DNA of 64,000 nt from a bacterium (lineage in GTDB: Bacteria; Electryoneota; JAOADG01), in assembly GCA_026417415.1 (NCBI GenBank), contig JAOADG010000008.1, positions 62,001 through 126,000 of the forward strand, written 5' to 3'. The notes beneath the pieces are model-generated. The model saw only the letters and a list, made by a program, of their open reading frames with translations, ran no database searches and had not been told where the DNA came from. Below are positions 27,881 to 36,326 of this stretch, piece by piece. Every line of letters starts with the position of its first letter. The stretch's first letter is position 1. Both the position numbers and the translations under genes were made by a program.

Positions 27881-29111
27881 TTTTATCCTCATGATGTTCT
27901 AAGTGATAACCGTTATGTTGAAGGACAAGTTTTGTAGCTTTAGGAAAAGGAAAGTTTGATAATTGGTGGATTGGAATAAATTTTAATTTTTCAGCACTGT
28001 TCGCTTTGAGTTTCCCGTTTAGACGTTTAACCTGAAATGGGTACATCAGAATCTTAAAATGAGTAAATGCATGTTTAACTGGAGCGAACGATTTGATTAC
28101 TTCCACTTGCAATCCTGTTTCTTCAAAAAATTCGCGTACGATTGCTTCTTCAGGTCGTTCGTTTTCATTTACTTTTCCACCAGGAAGCTCCCATAATCCA
28201 CCTAAAAAATCGCTTTGTTTTCGTAATCCGAATAAAACTTTTTGATTTTTTTCCAGAATACCTACAGCGACTTTCACGGTGGGAATTTTTTGCTTTTTTA
28301 GGGTGGGTGGATATTGTACTTGTGACTGATGTTGAAATGCTCGACAGGTTAGAGATACAGGGCATTCACAACAACGTGGTTTTTTGGGAATACAAACTGT
28401 TGCTCCTAATTCCATTACACTCTCTATCACCGTACACAATTGTTTCTGAAGTTCATCTTGTTGAAAAAGTGAAATTTCTTCGGCTTTATTTTTCCAAATC
28501 AGGATCACCTGTTGAAAAATATCCCTTAAAAGTTTTTGATCTCGTGAATTTGAGAAGCGAAGATTCAATAGAAACCAGCGTGAAATCACTCTGCTGATAT
28601 TTCCGTCTAAAATGGGATAAGGAATTCCAAAAGCAAAGACGGCTAAAGCGTGGGCAGTGTATAGACCAATTCCTGGTAACCGTATCAACTCGTGAATTTG
28701 GAAGGGAAATTGTTCATCCGTGTGAACTATTTTTGCACATTCATATAGCATTCTTGCACGACGATAATACCCTAAACCTTCCCAAGCTTTATAAACCGTC
28801 TGGATATCTGCATCAGCCAATGTTTTTAAGGTTGGAAATTGAGACATCCACTTCAAATAAAATGGAATAACAGTGGTCACTCTTGTTTGTTGCAACATTA
28901 TCTCGCTAACCAAAACTCGATAGGGAGTACGATTCATTCTCCAAGGTAAGTTCCGTTTATGGCTATCAAACCATTGATACAAAATTTCCATCTTTGGAAT
29001 AAAAGGAATGAGTGAATCAAACTCAGGACGATTTGTGTGGTCGTTTTCTTTGGTTAATTGTTTGTTCGTTTTTTGGATCTGTGTATTTTTTGTTGTTGGT
29101 TTTCTATACAT
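27873..29111 (-). CDS. mutY: A/G-specific adenine glycosylase MutY
   Basis: It removes adenine mispaired with 8-oxoguanine. The protein is up to 412 residues: RTPYRVLVSEIMLQQTRV with the catalytic Glu, LPGIGLYTAHALAVFAFG (helix-hairpin-helix) with the Asp in PILDGNISRV, the 4Fe-4S cysteines C-x6-C-x2-C-x5-C in CIPKKPRCCECPVSLTC, and a C-terminal NUDIX-like domain with GGKVNENERPEEAIVREFFE that recognises 8-oxoG. The complete Nudix box is unusual, since in most MutY it is degenerate. The start is uncertain: ATG 29111 is one base from the divergent gene start, while ATG 28991 (MEILYQWFDSHKRNLPW) is nearer the family start. It heads the leftward run with the TPR-NYN gene. Confidence 0.94.
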   Translation of the reverse strand: MYRKPTTKNTQIQKTNKQLTKENDHTNRPEFDSLIPFIPKMEILYQWFDSHKRNLPWRMNRTPYRVLVSEIMLQQTRVTTVIPFYLKWMSQFPTLKTLADADIQTVYKAWEGLGYYRRARMLYECAKIVHTDEQFPFQIHELIRLPGIGLYTAHALAVFAFGIPYPILDGNISRVISRWFLLNLRFSNSRDQKLLRDIFQQVILIWKNKAEEISLFQQDELQKQLCTVIESVMELGATVCIPKKPRCCECPVSLTCRAFQHQSQVQYPPTLKKQKIPTVKVAVGILEKNQKVLFGLRKQSDFLGGLWELPGGKVNENERPEEAIVREFFEETGLQVEVIKSFAPVKHAFTHFKILMYPFQVKRLNGKLKANSAEKLKFIPIHQLSNFPFPKATKLVLQHNGYHLEHHEDKNV

Positions 29112-29112
29112 A

Positions 29113-30027
29113 ATGACTGCTTTAGTAAAAAATTCAATCACATTATTAGATGGTGCACTTGGAACCGAATTAGAACGTAGAGGTTGTTCTCTTCCTATAC
29201 CTCTCTGGTCGGCATATGCTCTTATGGAACATACGGATCTGGTTGTAAAAATCCATCAAGATTATGTTCAAGCAGGTTGTGATGTTTTAACAGCAGCAAC
29301 CTTTCGTACCGCACCCTATACCTTCAAAAAAGTAGGTTTATCATTGCATAAGGCAGAATATTATACCAATCTTGCTATTCAATTGGCACGTACTGCCACG
29401 AAATTAACTCAAAGAACCGTGAAAGTTGCTGGTTCGGTAGCACCGCTTGAAGATTGTTATCAACCCGAACGAACACCTTCAAACCACACGCTGTTTATTG
29501 AACACCAGCATCACATTGAAAATTTGGTGAAAAGCGGTTGCGATGTCATTCTTATTGAAACTATGCCAACTGTACGTGAGGCAATTATTGCCACGCGGAT
29601 TGCATTACAATACAATTTGCCAGTGTGGGTTTCTTTGCAAACGAATAAAGATGGTACTGCTTTTTATGATCAATGTTCACCGAATGAATTGTTACAGTTA
29701 TGTATATTGCCAATTCAACCTGAAGTTATCTCACTGAATTGTTCATCTATTGTTGCACAATTTCAAATGTTATTAAAGTTATCGCAACTCCCTTTCAAAT
29801 CTTTTTTTGGTTGTTATCCGAATGTAGGAAAATTTGATTCAAATTCTCAATGGTCATTTCAATATCAATTCAATATTTACGATTTTATTGATCAATTTGC
29901 TAAAACAGTCGCTTTAATTCCAAAATTGAAAATGATAGGAGGTTGTTGTGGTACAACCCCTGAGCATATATCCTATTTGAGAGATGCAATTGATCGAAAA
30001 GAAATTCGCGAAATTATTGTTGAGTAA
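29113..30027 (+). CDS. Homocysteine S-methyltransferase family protein
   Basis: A 304-residue TIM-barrel methyltransferase. N-terminal LLDGALGTELERRG, VLTAATFRTAPYTF, DVILIETMPTVREAI and the zinc cysteines in SLNCS and GGCCGTTPEHI are the signatures of the MmuM/BHMT family, which moves a methyl group from S-methylmethionine or betaine to homocysteine. The donor cannot be told from sequence. The frame is open upstream to 29008, but ATG 29113 is where homology starts. It is divergent from mutY with start codons one base apart and convergent with nadA, with a 14-base overlap. Confidence 0.87.
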   Translation: MTALVKNSITLLDGALGTELERRGCSLPIPLWSAYALMEHTDLVVKIHQDYVQAGCDVLTAATFRTAPYTFKKVGLSLHKAEYYTNLAIQLARTATKLTQRTVKVAGSVAPLEDCYQPERTPSNHTLFIEHQHHIENLVKSGCDVILIETMPTVREAIIATRIALQYNLPVWVSLQTNKDGTAFYDQCSPNELLQLCILPIQPEVISLNCSSIVAQFQMLLKLSQLPFKSFFGCYPNVGKFDSNSQWSFQYQFNIYDFIDQFAKTVALIPKLKMIGGCCGTTPEHISYLRDAIDRKEIREIIVE

Positions 30028-31150
30028 TTTCAATCATTTTTTGTAAAGCCAGTTTTGCATTTTTTTTCACGTCATCTTTCACAAGAATACGATTTTCTAC
30101 TTTTCCATCAACCAATTTCTCAAGAATAACTGCTAAATCCAATGGGTCAATACGTGTCATAGTGGCACAATTACAAGTAGTAAATGCCAAGTTTGAGATT
30201 TTTAATACATTTTGGAAACGTTTTTGTAATCTTCCAACCAAATGATGCTCAGTTCCGATTGCCCATTTGGAATTGGGTTCTTCGCGTGCTGCTCGTTCAA
30301 TCCGTTTGATAATGTAATCCGTTGATCCAAATTCGTCTGATTTTTGAACTACTTCAAAAGAACATTCTGGGTGAACTAAAATGCGCACATCAGGATACTT
30401 CTTCCTGAAAAAATCCACATGTGTAGGTAAAAATCGTTGGTGAACAGAACAATATCCATTCCATAAGACAATTTTACTATTTAGCAGTTGGGATTTTGTC
30501 AACCCACCATTGGGTTGAAAAGGATCCCAAACGGCCATTTCATTAAGCGGAACTCCTAATGCAAATGCGATATTTCTACCTAAATGTTGATCAGGAAGAA
30601 ACAATATGCGATGATTTTGTTCCCATCCCCATTGCAAAGCCAGCTTAGCATTGGAGGATGTACAAACAGTACCACCATGTTCACCGCAAAATGCTTTAAT
30701 TTCTGCAGAAGAGTTCATATAAGTGATTGGGACGGGTGCTTCACCTGTAATCTCACTGATTAGGCGAAAAGCGCGTTTCACTTGCGAAAAAGTAGCCATA
30801 TCAGCCATACTACAACCCGCTGATAAGTCAGGTAAGATCACAATTTGTGAGTCATTGGTTAAAATATCAGCGGTTTCAGCCATAAAATGTACACCACAAA
30901 ACACAATAAATTCTGCAGTTGTTTCTTCTGCTGCATACACTGATAGTCCATAACTATCGCCAGTTTTATCTGCAAATTGGATTACTTCATCGCGTTGATA
31001 GTGGTGTCCAAGAATTCTGAGAGAAGTTCCAAGTTTGTCTTTAGCAATACGAATGCGTTCAAGAAGCTCCTCATTCGTTTCTTCTAAGCTGATTGGCTTC
31101 CAGAGTTCTTCTTCATATCGGGCTGTAATTTCCATAGAAATCAACTTCAT
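30014..31150 (-). CDS. nadA: Quinolinate synthase NadA
   Basis: A 4Fe-4S enzyme that condenses iminoaspartate with dihydroxyacetone phosphate to quinolinate for NAD synthesis. The 378 residues include LGHHYQRDEVIQFAD, the cluster cysteines in LSAGCSMADMA, GGTVCTSSNA and FTTCNCATMTRID, and VHPECSFEVV. ATG 31150 has no strong ribosome site; ATG 31135 five codons later is possible. Its 3' end overlaps the convergent methyltransferase gene by 14 bases. No nadB or nadC is in the window. Confidence 0.96.
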   Translation of the reverse strand: MKLISMEITARYEEELWKPISLEETNEELLERIRIAKDKLGTSLRILGHHYQRDEVIQFADKTGDSYGLSVYAAEETTAEFIVFCGVHFMAETADILTNDSQIVILPDLSAGCSMADMATFSQVKRAFRLISEITGEAPVPITYMNSSAEIKAFCGEHGGTVCTSSNAKLALQWGWEQNHRILFLPDQHLGRNIAFALGVPLNEMAVWDPFQPNGGLTKSQLLNSKIVLWNGYCSVHQRFLPTHVDFFRKKYPDVRILVHPECSFEVVQKSDEFGSTDYIIKRIERAAREEPNSKWAIGTEHHLVGRLQKRFQNVLKISNLAFTTCNCATMTRIDPLDLAVILEKLVDGKVENRILVKDDVKKNAKLALQKMIEITQQ

Positions 31151-31257
31151 TAAGTTTTACATAATACGACAATAACAAATTTCTTTTTTACATCCAACAA
31201 ATTCTGACTAAATTCGTATATACCTACTTGTAGTCAAAACAAAGGAAAGGAGAAAAA

Positions 31258-31848
31258 ATGCCTTACGAATTACCGCCGCTTCCATATCCTTACAACGCAT
31301 TGGAACCACATATTGATGAACAAACCATGCGATTGCACCATGATTTGCATCATAAAGCTTATGTGGATGGATTGAATAACGCTGAAGGTAAATTACAAGA
31401 AGCTAGAGAAAAAGGCGATTACGCTTTGGTGAAACACTGGTCGCGAGAATTGGCATTTCATGGTTCAGGGCACTTTATGCACTGTATTTTTTGGGAAAAC
31501 ATGAAGCCAAATGGTGGTGGAGAACCAAATGGTGCGATCGCAGAGCAAATTCAAAAAGATTTTGGGAATTTTGATACGTTTAAAAAACATTTTTCTGCTG
31601 CTGCAATTCAAGTAGAAGGAAGTGGTTGGGCTGTTTTAGCATGGGAACCACAAGCACAGAAATTAACTATTTTACAATCTGAAAAACACCAGAACCTTAC
31701 TCAGTGGGGAGTTACTCCATTATTGGTGATAGATGTTTGGGAACATGCTTACTATTTAAAATACCAAAACAAACGTGCTGCATACGTTGAAGCTTGGTGG
31801 AATGTTGTCAATTGGGATGATGTTAACAAAAGATTTACTAAAAAGTAG
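31258..31848 (+). CDS. sod: Iron/manganese superoxide dismutase
   Basis: A 196-residue cytoplasmic enzyme dismuting superoxide. Metal ligands fit: His27 in RLHHDLHH, His75 in GHFMHCIFW, Asp159 and His163 in DVWEHAYYLKYQNKR. Gly/Gln positions that discriminate iron from manganese (AAAIQVEGSGWAVLAW) are not decisive, so metal choice is open. Strong AAAGGAG ribosome site and its own terminator at 31871-31893 mark a single-gene unit. It neighbours nadA, whose Fe-S cluster is superoxide-sensitive, which may be coincidence. Confidence 0.96.
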   Translation: MPYELPPLPYPYNALEPHIDEQTMRLHHDLHHKAYVDGLNNAEGKLQEAREKGDYALVKHWSRELAFHGSGHFMHCIFWENMKPNGGGEPNGAIAEQIQKDFGNFDTFKKHFSAAAIQVEGSGWAVLAWEPQAQKLTILQSEKHQNLTQWGVTPLLVIDVWEHAYYLKYQNKRAAYVEAWWNVVNWDDVNKRFTKK

Positions 31849-31870
31849 TTAGTGTAGCATGGTAGTTATT

Positions 31871-31893
31871 AAGGGTGCTGTAAAAGCACCCTT
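31871..31893 (+). terminator. Terminator after superoxide dismutase
   Basis: A 9-base-pair stem (AAGGGTGCT with AGCACCCTT), 5-base loop, followed by T residues and a further T-rich tract. It lies 22 bases past the sod stop codon. Confidence 0.92.
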
Positions 31894-32037
31894 TTTTTTA
31901 TTTTGGGCAATAATTTGTTGGAAGTTTTTCATTCATTGATTAAAATACTAGTGATAAAGGTCATCTTTGATTCGTGATAATGCACATTGCTATCTCAAAA
32001 CGATACTGGTACCTTATAAAAAAAATAGGGAGGACGT

Positions 32038-33102
32038 ATGAAATTCACTGTGAAGTCAAACGTTATTGTGTTTTTGTTTCTAATGATCGGATTGTTGTCC
32101 AGCAACGCTTCTGCAAACGTTACTATTAATCTTATGAATTTTTTTGATAACAATCCCGATATTATTTACGTTGCTGATTTAGATTTACTGCAATCAGGGA
32201 ATGCCCCATTGCTGTTCCGCATCTCAATTATCCCAGATGCTCCAATTGTTCAACCACGGTTAAGAATTTCACTTTTTGACGGTTCACAAACTTTGGTTGC
32301 CCGTGGCTTCTTAAATTATCCTGGAACGTTGAATGCAGGACAATCTTGGACAATTACAAACTTGGATATTTCCACACGGAATTACTCTGCAAATTGGGAT
32401 GTAATGGACAATGTGAATCGTTTTCAATCCCAAATCTTACGAACTGGAATGATACCTATAGATGTTTACACATTTGTTTTTGAGGTTGGCACTGGACCGA
32501 ATGAAAATTTCCAAGTCATTCCTACATCCGCACAACGAACTATCCGTGTCCGTGGAATGGGGTATGTTCAACTTCGGTATCCCCCGAATGATCCAAGTGG
32601 AGCAAATCCTCTCCCTACAAACGTACCATTTTTTGTTTGGCAATCCAGTTTAGATAGTTGCAGATTACAAATAGCAGAACTTCATCCCAATGAATCCCCT
32701 TCAAGTGCTATTGAAGGAAGAAGATTAATAGACCAAACAGTTCATGGAAATAGTTTCCAATATCCATCTTTCGGGAATATTTCGCTATTACCTGGAAGAA
32801 CCTATGTTTGGCGTGTAATAGGAGTTGTTAACACTTCAAGAGGTTATGTTTTAGTACCATCCGAAGTCAATGTATTCAGAATAGCTAACCAAATTTCACC
32901 ATCAGTGAATCAATTGATGATTGCACTAAGTCAACTGCTGAGTGGTGGCAATTGGACTTCCATTTTACAAATGGTTCAAGCTGGACAATTGGATGGGTAT
33001 GCATTGATGAATAATCAACCCATCACTGCTCAAACCATTTTTGATCTCATTGGGCAAATCAATGCTGGCGAAGCAAGTATTCGTAGCGTTCGTGTAGAAT
33101 AA
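32038..33102 (+). CDS. Hypothetical secreted protein upstream of the FecR gene
   Basis: A 354-residue exported protein of unknown family. The signal peptide spans about residues 1-26 (VIVFLFLMIGLLSSNASA). The mature part looks like two beta-sandwich domains; the second begins near RYPPNDPSGANPLPTNVPFF and carries PGRTYVWRVIG, as in fibronectin-III-like folds. A helical tail (NQLMIALSQLLSGG, QMVQAGQLDGYAL) ends with IRSVRVE. A strong GGGAGGA ribosome site precedes the ATG. It is 17 bases before the FecR gene, so it belongs to the same operon as the barrel protein and probably the cyclase. A role as periplasmic or surface partner is inference. Confidence 0.75.
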   Translation: MKFTVKSNVIVFLFLMIGLLSSNASANVTINLMNFFDNNPDIIYVADLDLLQSGNAPLLFRISIIPDAPIVQPRLRISLFDGSQTLVARGFLNYPGTLNAGQSWTITNLDISTRNYSANWDVMDNVNRFQSQILRTGMIPIDVYTFVFEVGTGPNENFQVIPTSAQRTIRVRGMGYVQLRYPPNDPSGANPLPTNVPFFVWQSSLDSCRLQIAELHPNESPSSAIEGRRLIDQTVHGNSFQYPSFGNISLLPGRTYVWRVIGVVNTSRGYVLVPSEVNVFRIANQISPSVNQLMIALSQLLSGGNWTSILQMVQAGQLDGYALMNNQPITAQTIFDLIGQINAGEASIRSVRVE

Positions 33103-33119
33103 GGGAAGGAGAACATATT

Positions 33120-33788
33120 ATGAAAAAATTGGCTATCGTTTTATTACTACTATACCTAATTTTTGTGACTACCGTATTTGGAGCCAACAATATCGCAATT
33201 ACTTACAAAGTAAAAGGCAATGTAGAATTGTATCGTGCTGGTTCAAAAACACCAGAAGTACTTGCTCCTTCCGTTCATTTAAATGATGGTGATAGAATAA
33301 AAACCTCAGCGGATGGTTATGCCTTCATTATTTTTATTCATGATAAATCTCAAGTGAAAATCCGCGAAAATAGCGATTTAACATTATCGGTTCAAAAAGA
33401 AGGTGCAAGTGTAAAACAACAAATCAATCTGGATATTGGAAAAGTTTGGACTCAAGTGAGCAAAAGCGGTGGTAATGTTAGAATTGCTACTCCTACGTCT
33501 GTAGCTTCTGTTAAAGGAACCACTTGGTGGACCATTCTTGATGAAAAAGGAGATACGTATGTGATTGGAATTGAAGGTTTGGTGGAATTATACAATAGGA
33601 TTACTGGTCAATCGGTTACTGTAGGCAGTGGACAAACAGGTAGATCGAACCAATCCGGAGTCACTGTATCACAGACGACAGGAAGCATCCCAAATTCAGA
33701 AGGAACAGGACAGATCAATCGTATCGTGGTTCCGTTCCGTGATTCAGAAGGAAACGAAAGAAATCTGATTATAGAAGTTGAAGAGTAA
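33120..33788 (+). CDS. FecR-domain secreted protein
   Basis: A 222-residue protein with signal peptide MKKLAIVLLLLYLIFVTTVFG and a FecR domain at about 25-155. DGDRIKTSADGYAFIIF and KIRENSDLTL are the central strands, and ATPTSVASVKGTTWWTI is the typical end of the domain. Unlike the FecR of iron uptake it lacks the cytoplasmic anti-sigma segment and transmembrane helix, so it acts outside the cytoplasm. A low-complexity Gly/Ser/Thr stretch precedes a short C-terminal strand pair. FecR-only proteins next to CHASE2 cyclases recur in several phyla, suggesting a shared sensing pathway. Confidence 0.85.
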   Translation: MKKLAIVLLLLYLIFVTTVFGANNIAITYKVKGNVELYRAGSKTPEVLAPSVHLNDGDRIKTSADGYAFIIFIHDKSQVKIRENSDLTLSVQKEGASVKQQINLDIGKVWTQVSKSGGNVRIATPTSVASVKGTTWWTILDEKGDTYVIGIEGLVELYNRITGQSVTVGSGQTGRSNQSGVTVSQTTGSIPNSEGTGQINRIVVPFRDSEGNERNLIIEVEE

Positions 33789-33806
33789 AAATTTACAGGT
33801 AAACCA

Positions 33807-33875
33807 ATGATTACGGTTATACCCAAATTACAAGATGTGAGCTTTCTCGCATTCAGTCAAAGAGGTAGAGTATGA
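33807..33875 (+). CDS. Possible 22-residue leader peptide coupled to the barrel gene
   Basis: A short frame reads MITVIPKLQDVSFLAFSQRG and two more residues. It has a weak AGGT ribosome site and its TGA overlaps the ATG of the next gene as ATGA, the classic termination-reinitiation layout. The barrel gene also has its own GAGGT site, so coupling is not required. It could be chance. Confidence 0.3.
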   Translation: MITVIPKLQDVSFLAFSQRGRV

Positions 33876-36259
33876 AAAGAGAATTTATTTTATTTCTAAT
33901 AATAATGGTAGCAACATCTTCCAGTTTGTCGCAGGTGGGTCCTGCTATCGAACATACTCCTATCGCGGTAACAACTGCAGGTCAACCTTTAAGAATTACT
34001 ATGCAAACCATGTACTCTTCAAGCGATGTATCCAGAGCGGTTGTTGCTTATCGAGTGATTGGGGAAGCAAGTTATCATGAAATTGAACTGGTAGGTTCAG
34101 GAAATACTTTTGTTGGTGAAATTCCTGCTTCCGCAATAAAGGATGCAGGTTTAGAGTACTTTCTGTTTATTGTAAAAAAGGATGGAACGAAAGATGTTTT
34201 TCCACCTTCGCTTAGAGATATCCCAGAAAATCCATTTAGAGTTACAGTTCGTGCTGCTGGCGGTGCAAGTGGTGTGTATTTTGAACTGGTTGCACCTGAC
34301 GCGATGGACGTGTTAGATGTTAATGAAATCAATGTGATTTCCATTGCAGTAATTGGAGGAGAATTAGACGTTGCGACGGCTAGGTTGGTGTTGAATGGTT
34401 CTTCAGTGACAAGGTTCGCAAATGTTACACCGGAATTGGTGTCATTTATTGCGAAAGGACTTAAAGTTGGAAACAATACAATTTCTTTGAGTGGAAAAAC
34501 CAAAAAGGGTGCAGATATCACGCCCCTCCAAGTAACGATTAAAGCAGCCAGAACGGAAATATCTGGGAAAGAATTAAAACGATTCAATTTTCAAGCAGAT
34601 GCTTGGACGGAAACGCGGTTAGAACAACTGGATAACAGCAACTTTGGTGGGAAAAAAGAGACAGAATGGTATCAAAGAGAAAATGTACAATTTCGCGGAC
34701 GTTATGGATCTATGGATTTTGGTGGCAGATTTTATGTAACTAATGAAGAAAAACGATATGAACAACCACGTAATCGTTACCAAATATGGTTAAGAACCAA
34801 ATGGTTAAAGTTAGGTTTTGGTGACAATTCCCCGTATTATACGCCCCTAACTTTATCTGGAAAAAGAGTTCGTGGTCTTGAACTTGGTTTACATGGTTCG
34901 GGAGCCCATTTAGAAATTGTTACAGGATATACCGACCGTGCGATTGAGTATTATTCTAACCCACCTCGTATGGCTTTTGCGAAAGAGTTAACCGCAATTC
35001 GAAACTGGTACGGTTCAGAATTTGGAACTCGAGGTGGATTTACTCTAATGAAAGTTCGTGACAATCGTTTTAGTATCAACAAAGATACCGCAAAAACATT
35101 TGGGATTACACCTATTGAAAATTTGGTGTTAAGTAACGATTGGCAATTCAGTTTTGATAATCAGAGAATATTATTGAATGCTGAAGTAGCGTGGTCACTT
35201 TACAATCGTGACATTGGTCCAGGTTCTGTGGATAAAGATTCATTAAAGAAACTACCCGGTGCGCCGGATGCACCGATTGATCCGAAGGACTATGAAAAAT
35301 ATATCGTCATCAATGATAATTTAGTGCCGCTTGATCCAAGTAAAAGCACAAATCTTGCTTATTTCACTGAGTTACGTTTGAATTATTTTAACAATCTTTT
35401 TCAATTCAAATATCGCTACACAGGACCAGCATTCACTTCATTGGGTAGCCCGTTTGTGATTTCAGATGATAAGGGATTTACAATTAGCGATCGTATTCGA
35501 TTGTTAGACAACCGACTATATTTGACTTTAGGGTATGAGACAGCTCAAAACAATTTGGACGACAATAGTGCTACTGGAACTGTAAAAACAGGTTCATTCA
35601 ATTTTGATCTCGGTTACTATCCAACGAATGTTTCTATGCCCGACATAACGATTTCATATCGAGGTGGCGAGAGAAAGAATGATATTACGGATACAACTGC
35701 TGGTTTGGATAATCGTGTGAAGGAAAGCATGACTTCTACCTCAGTTTATCTCGGAAAAAATTTTGAATGGGCGGGTTACAGTCATAGCACTACTTTTTTA
35801 ATGAATTCGTTTAGTAAAAAAGACAAATATTCTCGTGTAAATGGCAGTCCTTATGGTGCTAAATCTTCTTTAATGAGTTTATCTTTTCAAACTGCTTGGG
35901 ATCAAACTTTGAAAACCACATTGTCCTATAGCAATCTTAAATCTGAAACACCTTCAAGACCACCTTCAACCGCTACATTTGTCAATAAATCAACAACTTA
36001 TAGTACGGTAGGACTTCGGGGTGATAAATCTTTTGCAATGAACAAATTGCAAACCTTTTTAGGTCTTGCTTACCAGAGCGCGAGTGGTTTACAGAAGTTT
36101 AGTAAGACGACAATAACGATGGGGAGTGCTTACTATTTCCCAGCAAATTTTGTAGTGCGGCTTCAAGCGGATGTGGCGAATAGTTCAGTAGATGTTCAAG
36201 GACAGAATAAATCTACTAGTGAAACATTTGCATTCTTTAGATTGGAAAAGAAATTTTAA
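33872..36259 (+). CDS. Large outer-membrane beta-barrel protein with periplasmic beta-sandwich domain
   Basis: A 795-residue exported protein: signal peptide MKREFILFLIIMVATSSSLS, then immunoglobulin-like segments (about 25-225, with YRVIGEASYHEIEL and TARLVLNGSSVTRF), then from about 240 to the end some 20 or more amphipathic strands such as YGSMDFGGRFYVTN and FRLEKKF with a terminal Phe. This matches an outer-membrane porin or assembly-type barrel. The substrate is unknown. It is transcribed with the secreted protein and the FecR-domain protein and ends at a terminator (36286-36310). Confidence 0.75.
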   Translation: MKREFILFLIIMVATSSSLSQVGPAIEHTPIAVTTAGQPLRITMQTMYSSSDVSRAVVAYRVIGEASYHEIELVGSGNTFVGEIPASAIKDAGLEYFLFIVKKDGTKDVFPPSLRDIPENPFRVTVRAAGGASGVYFELVAPDAMDVLDVNEINVISIAVIGGELDVATARLVLNGSSVTRFANVTPELVSFIAKGLKVGNNTISLSGKTKKGADITPLQVTIKAARTEISGKELKRFNFQADAWTETRLEQLDNSNFGGKKETEWYQRENVQFRGRYGSMDFGGRFYVTNEEKRYEQPRNRYQIWLRTKWLKLGFGDNSPYYTPLTLSGKRVRGLELGLHGSGAHLEIVTGYTDRAIEYYSNPPRMAFAKELTAIRNWYGSEFGTRGGFTLMKVRDNRFSINKDTAKTFGITPIENLVLSNDWQFSFDNQRILLNAEVAWSLYNRDIGPGSVDKDSLKKLPGAPDAPIDPKDYEKYIVINDNLVPLDPSKSTNLAYFTELRLNYFNNLFQFKYRYTGPAFTSLGSPFVISDDKGFTISDRIRLLDNRLYLTLGYETAQNNLDDNSATGTVKTGSFNFDLGYYPTNVSMPDITISYRGGERKNDITDTTAGLDNRVKESMTSTSVYLGKNFEWAGYSHSTTFLMNSFSKKDKYSRVNGSPYGAKSSLMSLSFQTAWDQTLKTTLSYSNLKSETPSRPPSTATFVNKSTTYSTVGLRGDKSFAMNKLQTFLGLAYQSASGLQKFSKTTITMGSAYYFPANFVVRLQADVANSSVDVQGQNKSTSETFAFFRLEKKF

Positions 36260-36285
36260 AGAAAAGCATACAATCTGTTAGTAGG

Positions 36286-36310
36286 AAGGGGTTTCTTTTT
36301 GAAACCCCTT
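36286..36310 (+). terminator. Terminator between barrel and cyclase genes
   Basis: A 10-base-pair stem (AAGGGGTTTC with GAAACCCCTT) with a T5 loop, followed by TTT and an AT-rich stretch. It separates the secreted/FecR/barrel genes from the cyclase, though read-through is possible since the cyclase starts only 17 bases later. Confidence 0.85.
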
Positions 36311-36326
36311 TTTATATTTTGAATGT

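Noticed and set aside
28142-28597. 151-residue plus-strand frame within mutY
   Set aside because: Antisense shadow; the minus-strand frame encodes the MutY Fe-S and Nudix motifs.
34075-34587. 170-residue minus-strand frame within the barrel gene
   Set aside because: No ribosome site and no motif; it mirrors the barrel protein coding strand.
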